Origin: QYQD01 sp040755415
Lineage (GTDB): Bacteria > Desulfobacterota > QYQD01
Reading direction: 5' to 3'
Length of the DNA: 19,872 nt
NCBI GenBank assembly: GCA_040755415.1
Contig: JBFMAZ010000096.1
Location: forward strand, 1 to 19,872
Shown here: piece by piece, positions 1-7,026 of the stretch
How the letters are laid out: each line of letters opens with the position of its first letter
Numbering within the stretch: position 1 is the first letter of the stretch
Notes under the pieces: generated by a model
What the model saw: only the letters and a program-made list of their open reading frames with translations
What the model was told of the DNA's origin: nothing
Database searches by the model: none
Position numbers and translations under genes: made by a program

Positions 1-114
1 TCACAAGCACAATGAACTGGAGGTTTGAAAACTGAATGAAAGGAACATTCGAAAAGCTATCAGACTCAACATAAAAAAACGGGAATTATAATTGTCGTTG
101 AACGGGAAAAATAG

Positions 115-142
115 TTGACGTTAATCATCTGTCCCCTAAATA
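115..142 (+). promoter_or_regulatory. Putative sigma-70 promoter of the antitoxin-like gene
   Basis: A TTGACG -35 box (115-120) and a TAAATA -10 box (137-142) are separated by 16 bp. They lie about 30 bp upstream of a strong ribosome binding site (AAGGAGGAG, about 158-166) and the ATG at 172. The call rests only on sequence match and position. Confidence 0.45.
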
Positions 143-171
143 CGTTACGTTTTCCAAAAGGAGGAGTAGCT

Positions 172-345
172 ATGAGTACTAAAGACGTACTGGAGAAAGC
201 TTTGGAACTTAAGCCGGAAGAGCGGTTTCTGGTTATCGAAGGATTGCTAAAAAGCTTAGACGAGCCGGATAGGAGATTCGATGATATCTGGGCCGATGAA
301 GCTGAGCGGAGACTCAAGGCTGTTTTGGCACTTAACATTATATAG
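172..345 (+). pseudogene. Addiction-module antitoxin-like protein, C-terminus lost
   Basis: This encodes 57 residues from the ATG at 172, which follows an excellent AAGGAGGAG site; an in-frame ATG at 115 lacks such a site. The protein (KDVLEKALELKPEERFLVIEGLL...LDEPD...WADEAERRLKA) matches the short putative addiction-module component family often paired with RelE/ParE toxins, whose job is to bind and silence the toxin. Family members normally continue for roughly 15-20 more residues. Here the frame runs straight into the direct repeat at 334-397 and stops after LALNII. No RelE/ParE toxin gene follows. I infer a remnant of a toxin-antitoxin pair cut by whatever brought the repeat. A functional short antitoxin is possible but less likely. 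Confidence 0.6.
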
Positions 346-397
346 ACTCGACTTTTTTCGTCGACATCTGCGGTTAGGGGTAATCGTATAAGAATTT
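334..397. repeat. Direct repeat copy 1 flanking the PIN cassette
   Basis: This ~64-bp block recurs in the same orientation at 1199-1269. It contains a small hairpin (TCGAC, loop TTTTTTC, GTCGA), then the conserved stretches TGCGGTTAGG and GTAATCGTATAAGAATTT. Weaker similarity extends about 15 bp further left. The block forms the 3' end of the truncated antitoxin-like gene. It resembles a cassette boundary or recombination footprint; no terminal structure of a known insertion sequence is visible. Confidence 0.75.
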
Positions 398-515
398 GCG
401 GACTCCAGAAAATAGCTTCCTACGCCCCTTTCTTGTGATTCGTAAAAATAAAAACCCTCCTTCAAATTCTCCCCGCGCCGATTCAAAGGTAACATTTAAT
501 TATGAGGCAACCGGC

Positions 516-728
516 TTAAACGCCTTGTTCGGTGTCCTTCTTTCTTAAAGCCATCGCTTTTTTACTGATTTCTTCTATAGATAAGTTCTCATCCAGGCCT
601 TGACGCCACGTTGTATAATCAAACGGTTCCCTCTGAATAAGGGCAATAAACCTCTCTGCTTCAACATCACCAAGATGTTCTGCAAGGACTTTGAGCCCTT
701 TCAACCTAATTTCTGTATCGGTGATCAT
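516..728 (-). CDS. Small hypothetical protein, probable partner of the PIN protein
   Basis: This 70-residue, charged and probably mostly helical protein has no domain I can name. Its ATG overlaps the stop codon of the upstream PIN-domain gene (TAATG, shared base at 728), so the two are almost certainly translated together. By position it is the likely antitoxin or accessory protein of the PIN ribonuclease, although in this pair the toxin-like gene comes first. It has no signal peptide or membrane segment. The reading frame is intact. The function is inferred from context only. Confidence 0.65.
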   Translation of the reverse strand: MITDTEIRLKGLKVLAEHLGDVEAERFIALIQREPFDYTTWRQGLDENLSIEEISKKAMALRKKDTEQGV

Positions 729-1159
729 TATAAGACCTCCTTTATGAAGCCGATTGGATCATCGACCTTAATATCGTCTATCAGCCTTGCACGCTGCAAA
801 ATCTTATGGTCAGTAGTCAGGAAATATTCGCATTTAGAGAAAATGGCGCAAGCGACATGCAAACAATCAATTTTTTGAAGTCCTTTCTGCTTCAATAGGT
901 TAGCAATTCCAATCAATTCAGATTCCTCTTGGACATCTTCTATGGCATATTTCTTCCAGTTCTTAATTCTTTCTCTCCGCTCTTGATATGGATTCTTACT
1001 ATTCTCATAGTCCAGAATATATGACCAAATCAACTGAAACTTTCCTGCCCGGATTTCTTCCTGAATTTTCAGCTTCGCCTCGGCCTCAAGTCTGATTCTG
1101 ATTTGAGATTGATTGTCAAATGGGCGGTTAAAACAACAATTGTCCAAGTATATTTTCAT
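728..1159 (-). CDS. PIN-domain protein, putative VapC-like ribonuclease toxin
   Basis: This 143-residue protein has the acidic pattern of PIN-domain nucleases: Asp6 in MKIYLDNCCF near the N-terminus, Glu52 in the middle, Asp98 in KIDCLHVACA and Asp117 in FLTTDHKIL. In this family these residues hold Mg2+/Mn2+ for RNA cleavage, and many members are VapC-type toxins that cut tRNA or rRNA. The length is typical and all four acidic positions are present, so it is probably active. It overlaps the next small gene by one base (TAATG). The pair lies between two direct repeats (334-397 and 1199-1269), which suggests it arrived as a unit. Its RNA target cannot be read from the sequence. Confidence 0.85.
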   Translation of the reverse strand: MKIYLDNCCFNRPFDNQSQIRIRLEAEAKLKIQEEIRAGKFQLIWSYILDYENSKNPYQERRERIKNWKKYAIEDVQEESELIGIANLLKQKGLQKIDCLHVACAIFSKCEYFLTTDHKILQRARLIDDIKVDDPIGFIKEVL

Positions 1160-1198
1160 ATCCCTTTTAACCTCATTTTTGGACGCTTTTGTTCACCA

Positions 1199-1269
1199 AA
1201 CATTATATATTATATCGACTCGACTTTTTTCGTCGAGACCTGCGGTTAGGAGTAATCGTATAAGAATTT
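1199..1269. repeat. Direct repeat copy 2 flanking the PIN cassette
   Basis: This is the second copy of the block at 334-397, in the same orientation, with a slightly longer AT stretch (ATTATATATTATAT) at its left end. The internal hairpin is a perfect 6-bp stem here (CTCGAC, loop TTTTTTC, GTCGAG). The conserved right end is GTAATCGTATAAGAATTT. Together the two copies bracket about 800 bp holding the PIN gene and its partner. Confidence 0.75.
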
Positions 1270-1492
1270 ACTGAATAACACAATAACAAAAAATCTGTTT
1301 AAATATTAAGTGGATAGAATCAATAGGACAAATAACGATATTGGCTTTTCAATTGGAAAAAGTCTTCTTTTTATTGAAAATATCAATAATGGATTTGGGA
1401 AATCTTGACCATTGAGCATGATCATGTTACATGATACTGAGCAAGCATTCAGCCTTAAGCGCTCTGTTGACGATTAAATATTTAAAAAGAAC
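1270..1492. other. AT-rich intergenic region before the riboswitch
   Basis: I see no coding region here. It contains a 15-bp inverted repeat with a single central base (ATCATGTTACATGAT, 1421-1435), possibly an operator. There are TTGACC (1405-1410) and TTGACG (1467-1472) hexamers that could be -35 boxes for the riboswitch transcript, but neither has a convincing -10 box at normal spacing. The promoter for the downstream leader must lie in this stretch. Confidence 0.4.
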
Positions 1493-1668
1493 AGGCCCTG
1501 TCGGTGATCCGCCTCCGGCGGATAGAATAGGGAATCCCGTGAGAACCGGGAACGGACCCACCGCTGTAACCAGGGACGAAAGCCGCATTTAAGGCCACTG
1601 CCCGCCGCAGGCGGATGGGAAGGCGCGGTAAGTAGGACGATCTGGGAGTCAGAAGACCTGCCGACAGG
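1493..1668 (+). ncRNA. Cobalamin (adenosylcobalamin) riboswitch
   Basis: The conserved core elements are present in order: CGGTGATCCGCC, AATAGGGAATCCCGTGAG, GGAACGGACCCACCGCTGTAACC, GGGACGAAAGCCGC, the B12-box-like AGGCCACTGCC, GGGAAGGCGCGGTAAGTAGG and GGGAGTCAGAAGACCTGCC. This aptamer class binds coenzyme B12 and switches off cobalamin synthesis or transport genes when B12 is abundant. A strong intrinsic terminator follows 22 bases later, so control is probably by transcription termination. The first gene downstream is the ThiC-family gene at 2226, which argues for a cobamide role rather than thiamin. Two variable loops carry small palindromes (GATCCGCCTCCGGCGGATAG; CCCGCCGCAGGCGGATGGG) that resemble dispersed repeats. 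Confidence 0.95.
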
Positions 1669-1690
1669 GATCAGTTTTGCGGGAGATGGT

Positions 1691-1732
1691 AAATCCCCAG
1701 ACTCTTATTTAGAGGGTTTGGGGATTTTTTTA
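1691..1732 (+). terminator. Intrinsic terminator of the cobalamin riboswitch
   Basis: The hairpin arms AATCCCCAGACTC and GAGGGTTTGGGGATT form about 13 pairs with two G-T wobbles, around a short AT loop, followed by a run of seven T. Its place directly after the aptamer makes it the expected expression platform, ending transcription when cobalamin is bound. Confidence 0.85.
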
Positions 1733-1751
1733 TTCTAGGCAAGAGAAATAA

Positions 1752-1782
1752 GCCACAGAGGACACAGGGTGCACAAAGCAAG
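1752..1782. repeat. CCACAGAGG-type dispersed repeat, left arm
   Basis: GCCACAGAGGACACAGGGTG... is matched in inverted orientation by CTCTGTGTTCTCTGTGCCCTCTGTGGC at 2146-2183, including a shared GCAAG end. The two arms bracket the leader hairpin at 1904-1985. Confidence 0.6.
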
Positions 1783-1903
1783 GTAAAGAAATCAAAAGAA
1801 AAAGACAGAACGATTAAGAAAGAAAGTAACACTTTAGCCCTTTATAAAACTTCAAGCAGGATATGTCGGGAGTCCAAAAACACTAGGGCCGTAGTAAGCA
1901 CAT

Positions 1904-1985
1904 TGTCATTCCGGCGAAAGCCGGAATCCAGTTTTTTTTATTTCGTGGCTTGGCCTCTGGATTCCGTGTCAAGCACGGAATGACA
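1904..1985. repeat. Long hairpin repeat (TGTCATTCC ends)
   Basis: This is an 82-bp imperfect palindrome. It starts TGTCATTCCGGCGAAAGCC and ends GTGTCAAGCACGGAATGACA, with CCGGAATCCAG and CTGGATTCCG as inner arms around a T-rich loop. Each outer arm also contains its own small stem. This looks like a dispersed REP/MITE-like element rather than a gene-specific terminator. Confidence 0.75.
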
Positions 1986-2145
1986 GAAAAGAGTTTTTGC
2001 AAAGAACTAAATTGTTACGAAAGAAATAGTTTTATGGGCGCTTCCGGGATCTGTGTACTTTCCAAGTCTGTAATTAAGCCATTTTCTGGAGACAAACAAG
2101 GACATTGGAGAAGATGGGGAGGGAAGGAACCAAATTCTGCTTTAA

Positions 2146-2183
2146 CTTGCTTATATCTCTGTGTTCTCTGTGCCCTCTGTGGC
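2146..2183. repeat. CCACAGAGG-type dispersed repeat, right arm
   Basis: This is the inverted partner of 1752-1782. It reads CTTGC, then TCTCTGTGTTCTCTGTGCC and CTCTGTGGC, ending about 40 bp before the bzaF start codon. Confidence 0.6.
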
Positions 2184-2225
2184 AAGATTCTTGACATTAC
2201 GGTATCAAGTATAAGGAGGTATCAA

Positions 2226-3536
2226 ATGGCAACACAGGTTGAACAGGCAAAAAAGAAGATCATTACCAGGGAGATGAAGGAAGTAGCCGGCGAGGAAGGC
2301 GTCTCTCCAGAGTACGTCTGTGAGATGGTGGCCGCCGGAAAGATTGTCATCCCGGCCAATCAAAATCACCCCTGTAAGGTAGTAGGTATTGGAAAGGGCC
2401 TTCGTACCAAGATAAATGCCAGCATAGGAACTTCTACTGACCTTATCGATATTGCTGCGGAAGTGGAAAAGGCCCGCGCCGCCGAAGAAGCCGGCGCCGA
2501 TACCCTGATGGAACTCAGCGTGGGCGGGGATCTGGACAAGATCAGGAGGGAGATTTTACGGGCCGTGCGCCTGCCGGTAGGAAACGTGCCCCTCTATCAG
2601 GCCTTTTGTATGGCCGCCGAGAAATATGGAGACCCTAATAAGCTGGATGAGGAGATGCTCTTTGATCTGATCGAAAGACAGTGCGCGGACGGCATCTCCT
2701 TTATGGCCATCCACTGCGGCATCAACTTATATACCCTGGAACGTCTGGAAAAACAGGGCTATCGCTACGGCGGCCTGGTCTCCAAGGGCGGCACCTCCAT
2801 GGTGGCCTGGATGGTGGCCAACAAACGAGAGAACCCGCTTTATGCCCAATTTGACCGTCTGGTAAATATCCTCAAAAAACACGACGTGGTCTTGTCCCTT
2901 GGGAATGGTCTGCGGGCCGGGGCCATCCATGACTCATCTGACCGGGCCATGATTACGGAACTGGTCATAAACTGCGAGCTGGCCGAGCTTGGACGAAAGA
3001 TGGGCTGCCAGACCATGGTGGAAGGCCCGGGACATGTGCCGCTGGATGAGATAGAGGCGAACATAATCCTGCAAAAAAAGATGAGCAATGAGGCCCCCTA
3101 TTATATGCTGGGGCCCCTCCCCTGCGATGTGGCCGCCGGCTATGATCACATCGTGGCGGCTATCGGGGCCGCCCAATCCGCCCGCTATGGCGCTGACCTT
3201 ATATGTTATATTACCCCGGCTGAACACCTGGCCCTACCCAACAAGGCTGATGTAATTGAAGGAGTGCGGGCGGCCAGGGTCGCTGCCTACATAGGTGACA
3301 CTATTAAGCAGGGGACGCGAGCGACAAAACGAGATATGGAAGTCAGCAAGGCCAGGCGCGATATGGACTGGGAAGGACAATTCCGCTCCATGCTGTTTCC
3401 GGAGATCGCCCGAACGATCCGGAAAGACCGTCTGCCCCGTGATAACGCTACATGTACCATGTGCGGAGAATTTTGCGCCAATAAAGGGGCAAGCCGGATC
3501 TTTGCCGGGACGCTGAGAAAAAGTGACAAGTTATAG
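2226..3536 (+). CDS. bzaF: ThiC-family radical SAM enzyme, probable 5-hydroxybenzimidazole synthase BzaF
   Basis: This 436-residue protein starts at the ATG at 2226, behind AAGGAGG. The ThiC fold features are clear: EGPGHVP with metal-ligand His270, TPAEHL with His334, and a C-terminal cysteine cluster C410-X2-C413-X3-C417 for a 4Fe-4S cluster. ThiC turns aminoimidazole ribotide (AIR) into the thiamin pyrimidine; its paralogue BzaF turns AIR into 5-hydroxybenzimidazole, a cobamide lower ligand. I favour BzaF because a cobalamin riboswitch, not a TPP one, precedes it. Several motifs also differ from usual ThiC: MELSVGGD for MDLSTGGD, VGNVPLYQAF for VGTVPIYQA, MAIHCGI for MTIHAGV and LGNGLRAGAIHD for LGDGLRPGSI-D. 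The cluster has one residue fewer than the CX2CX4C of E. coli ThiC. No thiamin or other cobamide gene adjoins it. Ordinary ThiC remains the alternative. Confidence 0.8.
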   Translation: MATQVEQAKKKIITREMKEVAGEEGVSPEYVCEMVAAGKIVIPANQNHPCKVVGIGKGLRTKINASIGTSTDLIDIAAEVEKARAAEEAGADTLMELSVGGDLDKIRREILRAVRLPVGNVPLYQAFCMAAEKYGDPNKLDEEMLFDLIERQCADGISFMAIHCGINLYTLERLEKQGYRYGGLVSKGGTSMVAWMVANKRENPLYAQFDRLVNILKKHDVVLSLGNGLRAGAIHDSSDRAMITELVINCELAELGRKMGCQTMVEGPGHVPLDEIEANIILQKKMSNEAPYYMLGPLPCDVAAGYDHIVAAIGAAQSARYGADLICYITPAEHLALPNKADVIEGVRAARVAAYIGDTIKQGTRATKRDMEVSKARRDMDWEGQFRSMLFPEIARTIRKDRLPRDNATCTMCGEFCANKGASRIFAGTLRKSDKL

Positions 3537-3584
3537 GTAAGATTTTAGCATTTTGAAAACTGGTTGCGTTTTCATTGGGTGAAC

Positions 3585-3650
3585 GGAATGGTGGAATGAT
3601 GGGTAAAAAAATCAGTTCCGGAACCCACGATTCCATCATTCCAGTATTCC
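3585..3650. repeat. Hairpin downstream of bzaF
   Basis: GGAATGGTGGAATGATGG (3585-3602) pairs with CCATCATTCCAGTATTCC (3633-3650) with two mismatches around a 30-base loop. It resembles the dispersed hairpin repeats elsewhere in the window. It has no T-run directly after it, so termination is uncertain. Confidence 0.6.
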
Positions 3651-3711
3651 AGTCTATGCTATTTCATAAGGCTAAAGTGATACAGTTATAGTTTGACGGT
3701 CTAGATTCTAT

Positions 3712-3741
3712 TTGCTGTTGACGAATGCCCGTTTTTATAAT
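3712..3741 (+). promoter_or_regulatory. Putative icd promoter
   Basis: A perfect TATAAT (3736-3741) has a weak TTGCTG -35 box (3712-3717) 18 bp upstream. It lies about 40 bp ahead of the icd start, and an AAGGAG ribosome site (3769-3774) follows. Confidence 0.45.
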
Positions 3742-3783
3742 AGGTTCTGAGGCCAGTTTTTAAAGACTAAGGAGCTACGTTTC

Positions 3784-5010
3784 ATGACCAACCAACCGGA
3801 AAAGATCACTCTATCTGCCACCGGAAAAATGCAAATACCGGATTATCCCATAATCCCTTATGTCGAAGGGGACGGCATCGGCCCGGATATATGGGCGGCT
3901 GCCGTCCGCGTCTGGGATGCGGCTGTAGGCAAGGCTTATGGCGGGCAGCGCAAGATTTTCTGGCAGGAGGTACTGGCCGGGGAAAAGGCATTTGCACAAA
4001 AAAATGCATGGCTTCCACCGGAAACCCTCGACACCATCCGCGACTGCCGGATAGCCGTAAAAGGCCCCCTCTCTACGCCCGTGGGAAAGGGTATCCGCAG
4101 CCTGAATGTAGCCCTGCGGCATGAGTTGCAGTTATATGCCTGTATCCGGCCGTCCCGGTATTTCCACGGACTGCCCAGCCCGGTGAAGGAGCCGGAAAAG
4201 GTGGATATGGTCGTCTTCCGGGAGAATATGGAAGATCTCTACACAGGCATAGAATGGGAGGAGGGAACCCCGGAGGCGTCCAGGGCGATCTCATTTATCA
4301 AAGAGACCACGGGCAAAAGCATCCCGCCGGATTCAGGAATCGGCATAAAACATATCAGCCGGGGCGGAACCAAACGCCTGGTCCGTAAGGCCATAGAATA
4401 CGCCCTGGAACATAAAAAAAGCAGCGTCACCCTGGTACACAAGGGAAACATTATGAAATTTACCGACGGGGCCTTCCGCCTCTGGGGATACGAACTGGCC
4501 CGGGAGGAATTTCCGGAGGCCACTATCACCGAGGAAGAGGTCTCTGTCCGCTATAGCGGGAAGCCTCCCCAGGATAAGATCATTATTAAAGATCGTATAG
4601 CGGACGCCATGTTCCAGCAGGTCTTGCTGCGGCCTGAGGAATACAGCGTTATCGCCACACCAAATTTGATCGGCGATTACCTGTCAGACGCCCTGGCTGC
4701 TCAGGTTGGAGGCCTGGGGCTGGCCCCCAGCGCCAACATCGGTGATGGGTACGCCCTTTTTGAACCCATACACGGCACAGCGCCGAAATATTCAGGCCAG
4801 GACAAGGTCAACCCCAGTGCCCTCATTTTGGCCGGTGGAATGATGTTTGAATACCTGGGCTGGAAAGAAGTCACCGAACTGCTCTATAAGGGCATCCAGA
4901 AAACTATCTCGCAAAAAAGGGTGACTTACGATCTGGCCAGGCAAATACCCGGGGCCGTTGAACTTAAATGTTCAGAGTTTGGCAATGCAGTCATAGAGAA
5001 CCTGTCTTAG
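3784..5010 (+). CDS. icd: NADP-dependent isocitrate dehydrogenase
   Basis: This 408-residue enzyme of the TCA cycle oxidatively decarboxylates isocitrate to 2-oxoglutarate; E. coli Icd has 416 residues. The start is set by AAGGAG nine bases before the ATG. VEGDGIGPD (28-35) and RSLNVALRHELQLY (105-118) match the substrate region, with Ser106 at the position phosphorylated in E. coli. Further conserved segments are FRENMEDLYTGIEW, metal-binding Asp298/Asp302 in NLIGDYLSDALAAQVGG, and HGTAPKY with Lys335/Tyr336. The latter pair is the NADP-selecting pair (Lys344/Tyr345 in E. coli), so NADP use is expected. The isopropylmalate dehydrogenases of this fold lack these E. coli-like features. It is the first gene of a rightward cluster and its 3' end overlaps the comF-like frame. 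Confidence 0.95.
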   Translation: MTNQPEKITLSATGKMQIPDYPIIPYVEGDGIGPDIWAAAVRVWDAAVGKAYGGQRKIFWQEVLAGEKAFAQKNAWLPPETLDTIRDCRIAVKGPLSTPVGKGIRSLNVALRHELQLYACIRPSRYFHGLPSPVKEPEKVDMVVFRENMEDLYTGIEWEEGTPEASRAISFIKETTGKSIPPDSGIGIKHISRGGTKRLVRKAIEYALEHKKSSVTLVHKGNIMKFTDGAFRLWGYELAREEFPEATITEEEVSVRYSGKPPQDKIIIKDRIADAMFQQVLLRPEEYSVIATPNLIGDYLSDALAAQVGGLGLAPSANIGDGYALFEPIHGTAPKYSGQDKVNPSALILAGGMMFEYLGWKEVTELLYKGIQKTISQKRVTYDLARQIPGAVELKCSEFGNAVIENLS

Positions 5011-5741
5011 CAGGCATAAGGCTGCTCCTTTCGGCTATAGGACAGCTTTTCTTCCCCTCATCCTGCCTGCTGTGCAGTGCCCCCTTACCCGGCCGGCCGG
5101 AGGTACTTTTTTGCCCCAAGTGCATGAGTGGCATCAAGTTCATTCACGGCCCGATATGCCCTGCATGCGGGAGGCCTTTTGCGGCGGAAGGGCAGCCGGA
5201 GCACCTCTGCCATACCTGTCTAAGCAAGCCCTATCACTTTGCTAAGGCCCGGGCTGTCACCTTTTACGACGGGCCTATACTTGAGGCCGTCCACCGGTTC
5301 AAATTCGGGAAAAAGATTATCTATGCCCGGACTCTCGCCGGATTAAAAAGTGGGGATGGGCCTTTTAACCTGGATCAGTTTGACCTCCTCGTACCCGTGC
5401 CCCTTCACGTAAAGAGACTTCGGCAACGGGGCTTTAATCAGGCGTTGCTCCTTCTAAGAGAATGGGCCGGAGAAGAAAAAGAGGATAAAATAGACTTTAC
5501 GACCCTGGTTCGCCACAGGTGGACAGAGCCCCAGACAAATTTCAAACACCACGAGCGCCGGAAAAACATAGAAGGGGCCTTTATCGTGAAAAGGCCGGAT
5601 AAGGTTCGGGGCAAAAGTATCCTTCTCTGCGACGATGTCTTTACCACCGGCGCCACGGTAAATGAATGCGCCCGGGTACTTAAAGAGGCCGGGGCCGGGG
5701 AGGTTTCTGTCCTGACGCTGGCCCGCGCTATAGCACAATAA
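4968..5741 (+). CDS. ComF-family phosphoribosyltransferase-like protein
   Basis: This 257-residue protein has an N-terminal zinc-ribbon-like region rich in CxxC pairs (CLLC, CPKC, CPAC, CHTC) and a C-terminal type I phosphoribosyltransferase fold. The PRPP-binding motif ILLCDDVFTTGATV lies at about 218-231. ComF proteins take part in DNA uptake in naturally competent bacteria; in other bacteria (GntX/YhgH-type) the role is poorly defined. The ATG at 4968 lies inside the last 43 bases of icd in another frame and lacks a clear ribosome site. No other ATG, GTG or TTG precedes the conserved region, so the true start may be coupled to icd termination. The next gene follows after 10 bases. Confidence 0.85.
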   Translation: MFRVWQCSHREPVLAGIRLLLSAIGQLFFPSSCLLCSAPLPGRPEVLFCPKCMSGIKFIHGPICPACGRPFAAEGQPEHLCHTCLSKPYHFAKARAVTFYDGPILEAVHRFKFGKKIIYARTLAGLKSGDGPFNLDQFDLLVPVPLHVKRLRQRGFNQALLLLREWAGEEKEDKIDFTTLVRHRWTEPQTNFKHHERRKNIEGAFIVKRPDKVRGKSILLCDDVFTTGATVNECARVLKEAGAGEVSVLTLARAIAQ

Positions 5742-5751
5742 AGAGGGTAAA

Positions 5752-6999
5752 ATGAAGGTCGGCATACTCCAGCTTTCCATAGAGATAGGAAATACGCAAC
5801 ACAACCTTGACCGGGCCATTAGCGGTTTGGAAGGCCTGGGCAAACAGGACGTCCGTTTAGCGGTCCTGCCGGAGATGTGGGCCACAGGCTTTGCCTACGA
5901 TAAGCTCCCGGCCCTGGCCCGGGAAACGCCCCGACTGCTTAGCGCCCTCCAGGCTATAGCCGGCGCTTACAATATGGCTATCGCCGGCAGCCTGCCTGAG
6001 GAAGAAAATGGCCGCTATTACAATACGGCATTTCTCATCGATGGAAAGCAAGGTCTGATCGGCAAGTACCGCAAGATCCATCCCTTCCCGCCTAACGGAG
6101 AGGACCGTTATTTTAGCAAAGGCCATGAACTCCCGGTCTTTGAAGCTGATTTTGGCAAGGTTGGGGTAATTATCTGCTATGACCTGCGGTTCCCCGAACT
6201 CTGCCGCCACCTGGCCGGTAATAGAGCGACGTTTATTATTGTATGCGCGGAGTGGCCTCTGGTGCGTCTTGGACACTGGCAGGCCCTCAGCACGGCCCGG
6301 GCTATCGAGAATCAGTGTTTTGTAGTGGCCGCCAACTGCTGCGGAACAGACGGGAAGACCGTATTTGCCGGACATTCCCGCATCATAGGGCCGGATGGCT
6401 CTATCCTCTTTGAGGCAGACGAAAAAGAATCGCTTGCGGCCATAGAGATTGACCCCTCCCAGGTAGAAAAAACAAGGGATTTCTTCAATACCGTCCCCTC
6501 CCCTGCTTTTGCACCCTCATCTTATCAGGACAAAATCATGTCCCGGGATGCGGCCAGAGAGCTCATCATGCGCCTTAAAAAGGAGGGGAAAAGGATCGTC
6601 TTTACCAACGGCTGCTTTGATATACTCCACGTCGGCCATGCCCGTTATCTGGCGGAAGCCAGGACACAGGGCGATTTCCTTATAATCGCCGTAAACAGTG
6701 ATGAATCCGTGCGGGCCATAAAGGGGCCGGAGCGGCCCATAAACAATGAGAAGAACCGGGCAGAGCTGCTGACTGCCCTGGCCACAGTAGATGCGGTTGT
6801 TTTATTTTCGGAAGAAACGCCATATAATCTGATTGAGGCGCTTAAACCGGATGTGCTTGTAAAGGGGAGTGACTGGGAAGAAGAGGATATCGTAGGCGCC
6901 GATCTCGTTAAATCCTACGGCGGCCGTGTAGTCCGGATACCTATGATCGAAGGAATATCGACTACAGGAACCATCGAGCGTATCCTCGGGACGAGGTAA
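5752..6999 (+). CDS. Fused nitrilase-family amidase and RfaE2 (ADP-heptose synthase) protein
   Basis: This 415-residue reading frame carries two enzymes. Residues 1 to about 258 are a carbon-nitrogen hydrolase (omega-amidase/NIT2-like) with the Glu-Lys-Cys triad: Glu41 (LPEMW), Lys108 (YRKIHPF) and Cys142 (IICYDLRFPE). Residues 263-415 are the nucleotidyltransferase half of ADP-heptose synthesis (RfaE2/HldE C-terminal domain), with FTNGCFDILHVGHARYL including HxGH (293-296) and the KGSDW and EGISTTGTIERI motifs. That half activates D-beta-heptose 1-phosphate for LPS inner core. No stop separates the halves, but Met263 (6538) is preceded by AGGA eight bases upstream and would start a normal-length RfaE2. 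A free second domain could therefore also be made. GAGGG precedes the first ATG. The hydrolase substrate is unknown. Confidence 0.9.
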   Translation: MKVGILQLSIEIGNTQHNLDRAISGLEGLGKQDVRLAVLPEMWATGFAYDKLPALARETPRLLSALQAIAGAYNMAIAGSLPEEENGRYYNTAFLIDGKQGLIGKYRKIHPFPPNGEDRYFSKGHELPVFEADFGKVGVIICYDLRFPELCRHLAGNRATFIIVCAEWPLVRLGHWQALSTARAIENQCFVVAANCCGTDGKTVFAGHSRIIGPDGSILFEADEKESLAAIEIDPSQVEKTRDFFNTVPSPAFAPSSYQDKIMSRDAARELIMRLKKEGKRIVFTNGCFDILHVGHARYLAEARTQGDFLIIAVNSDESVRAIKGPERPINNEKNRAELLTALATVDAVVLFSEETPYNLIEALKPDVLVKGSDWEEEDIVGADLVKSYGGRVVRIPMIEGISTTGTIERILGTR

Positions 7000-7026
7000 C
7001 TAAATAGTGTTTATCCGAAAACTGCC

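Larger units (their letters stand above)
1733..2225 (+). other. Repeat-filled leader between terminator and bzaF
   Basis: This holds about 490 bp without a credible gene. An in-frame ATG at 1950 exists, but it lies inside a hairpin repeat and gives low-complexity protein. The stretch holds a pair of inverted CCACAGAGG-type repeats (1752-1782 and 2146-2183) around a long hairpin (1904-1985). The last bases give the strong AAGGAGG ribosome binding site (about 2213-2219) of the next gene. The repeats appear to have inserted between riboswitch and gene. Confidence 0.6.

Noticed and set aside
334..397. Calling the direct repeats true integron attC sites
   Set aside because: The end boxes only partly match RYYYAAC/GTTRRRY and no integrase is in the window. 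I kept it as a hypothesis only.
1950..2225. N-terminal 92-residue extension of the ThiC-family frame
   Set aside because: The ATG lies in a hairpin repeat and the peptide is low-complexity and unlike the family. A strong ribosome site and the family start are at 2226.
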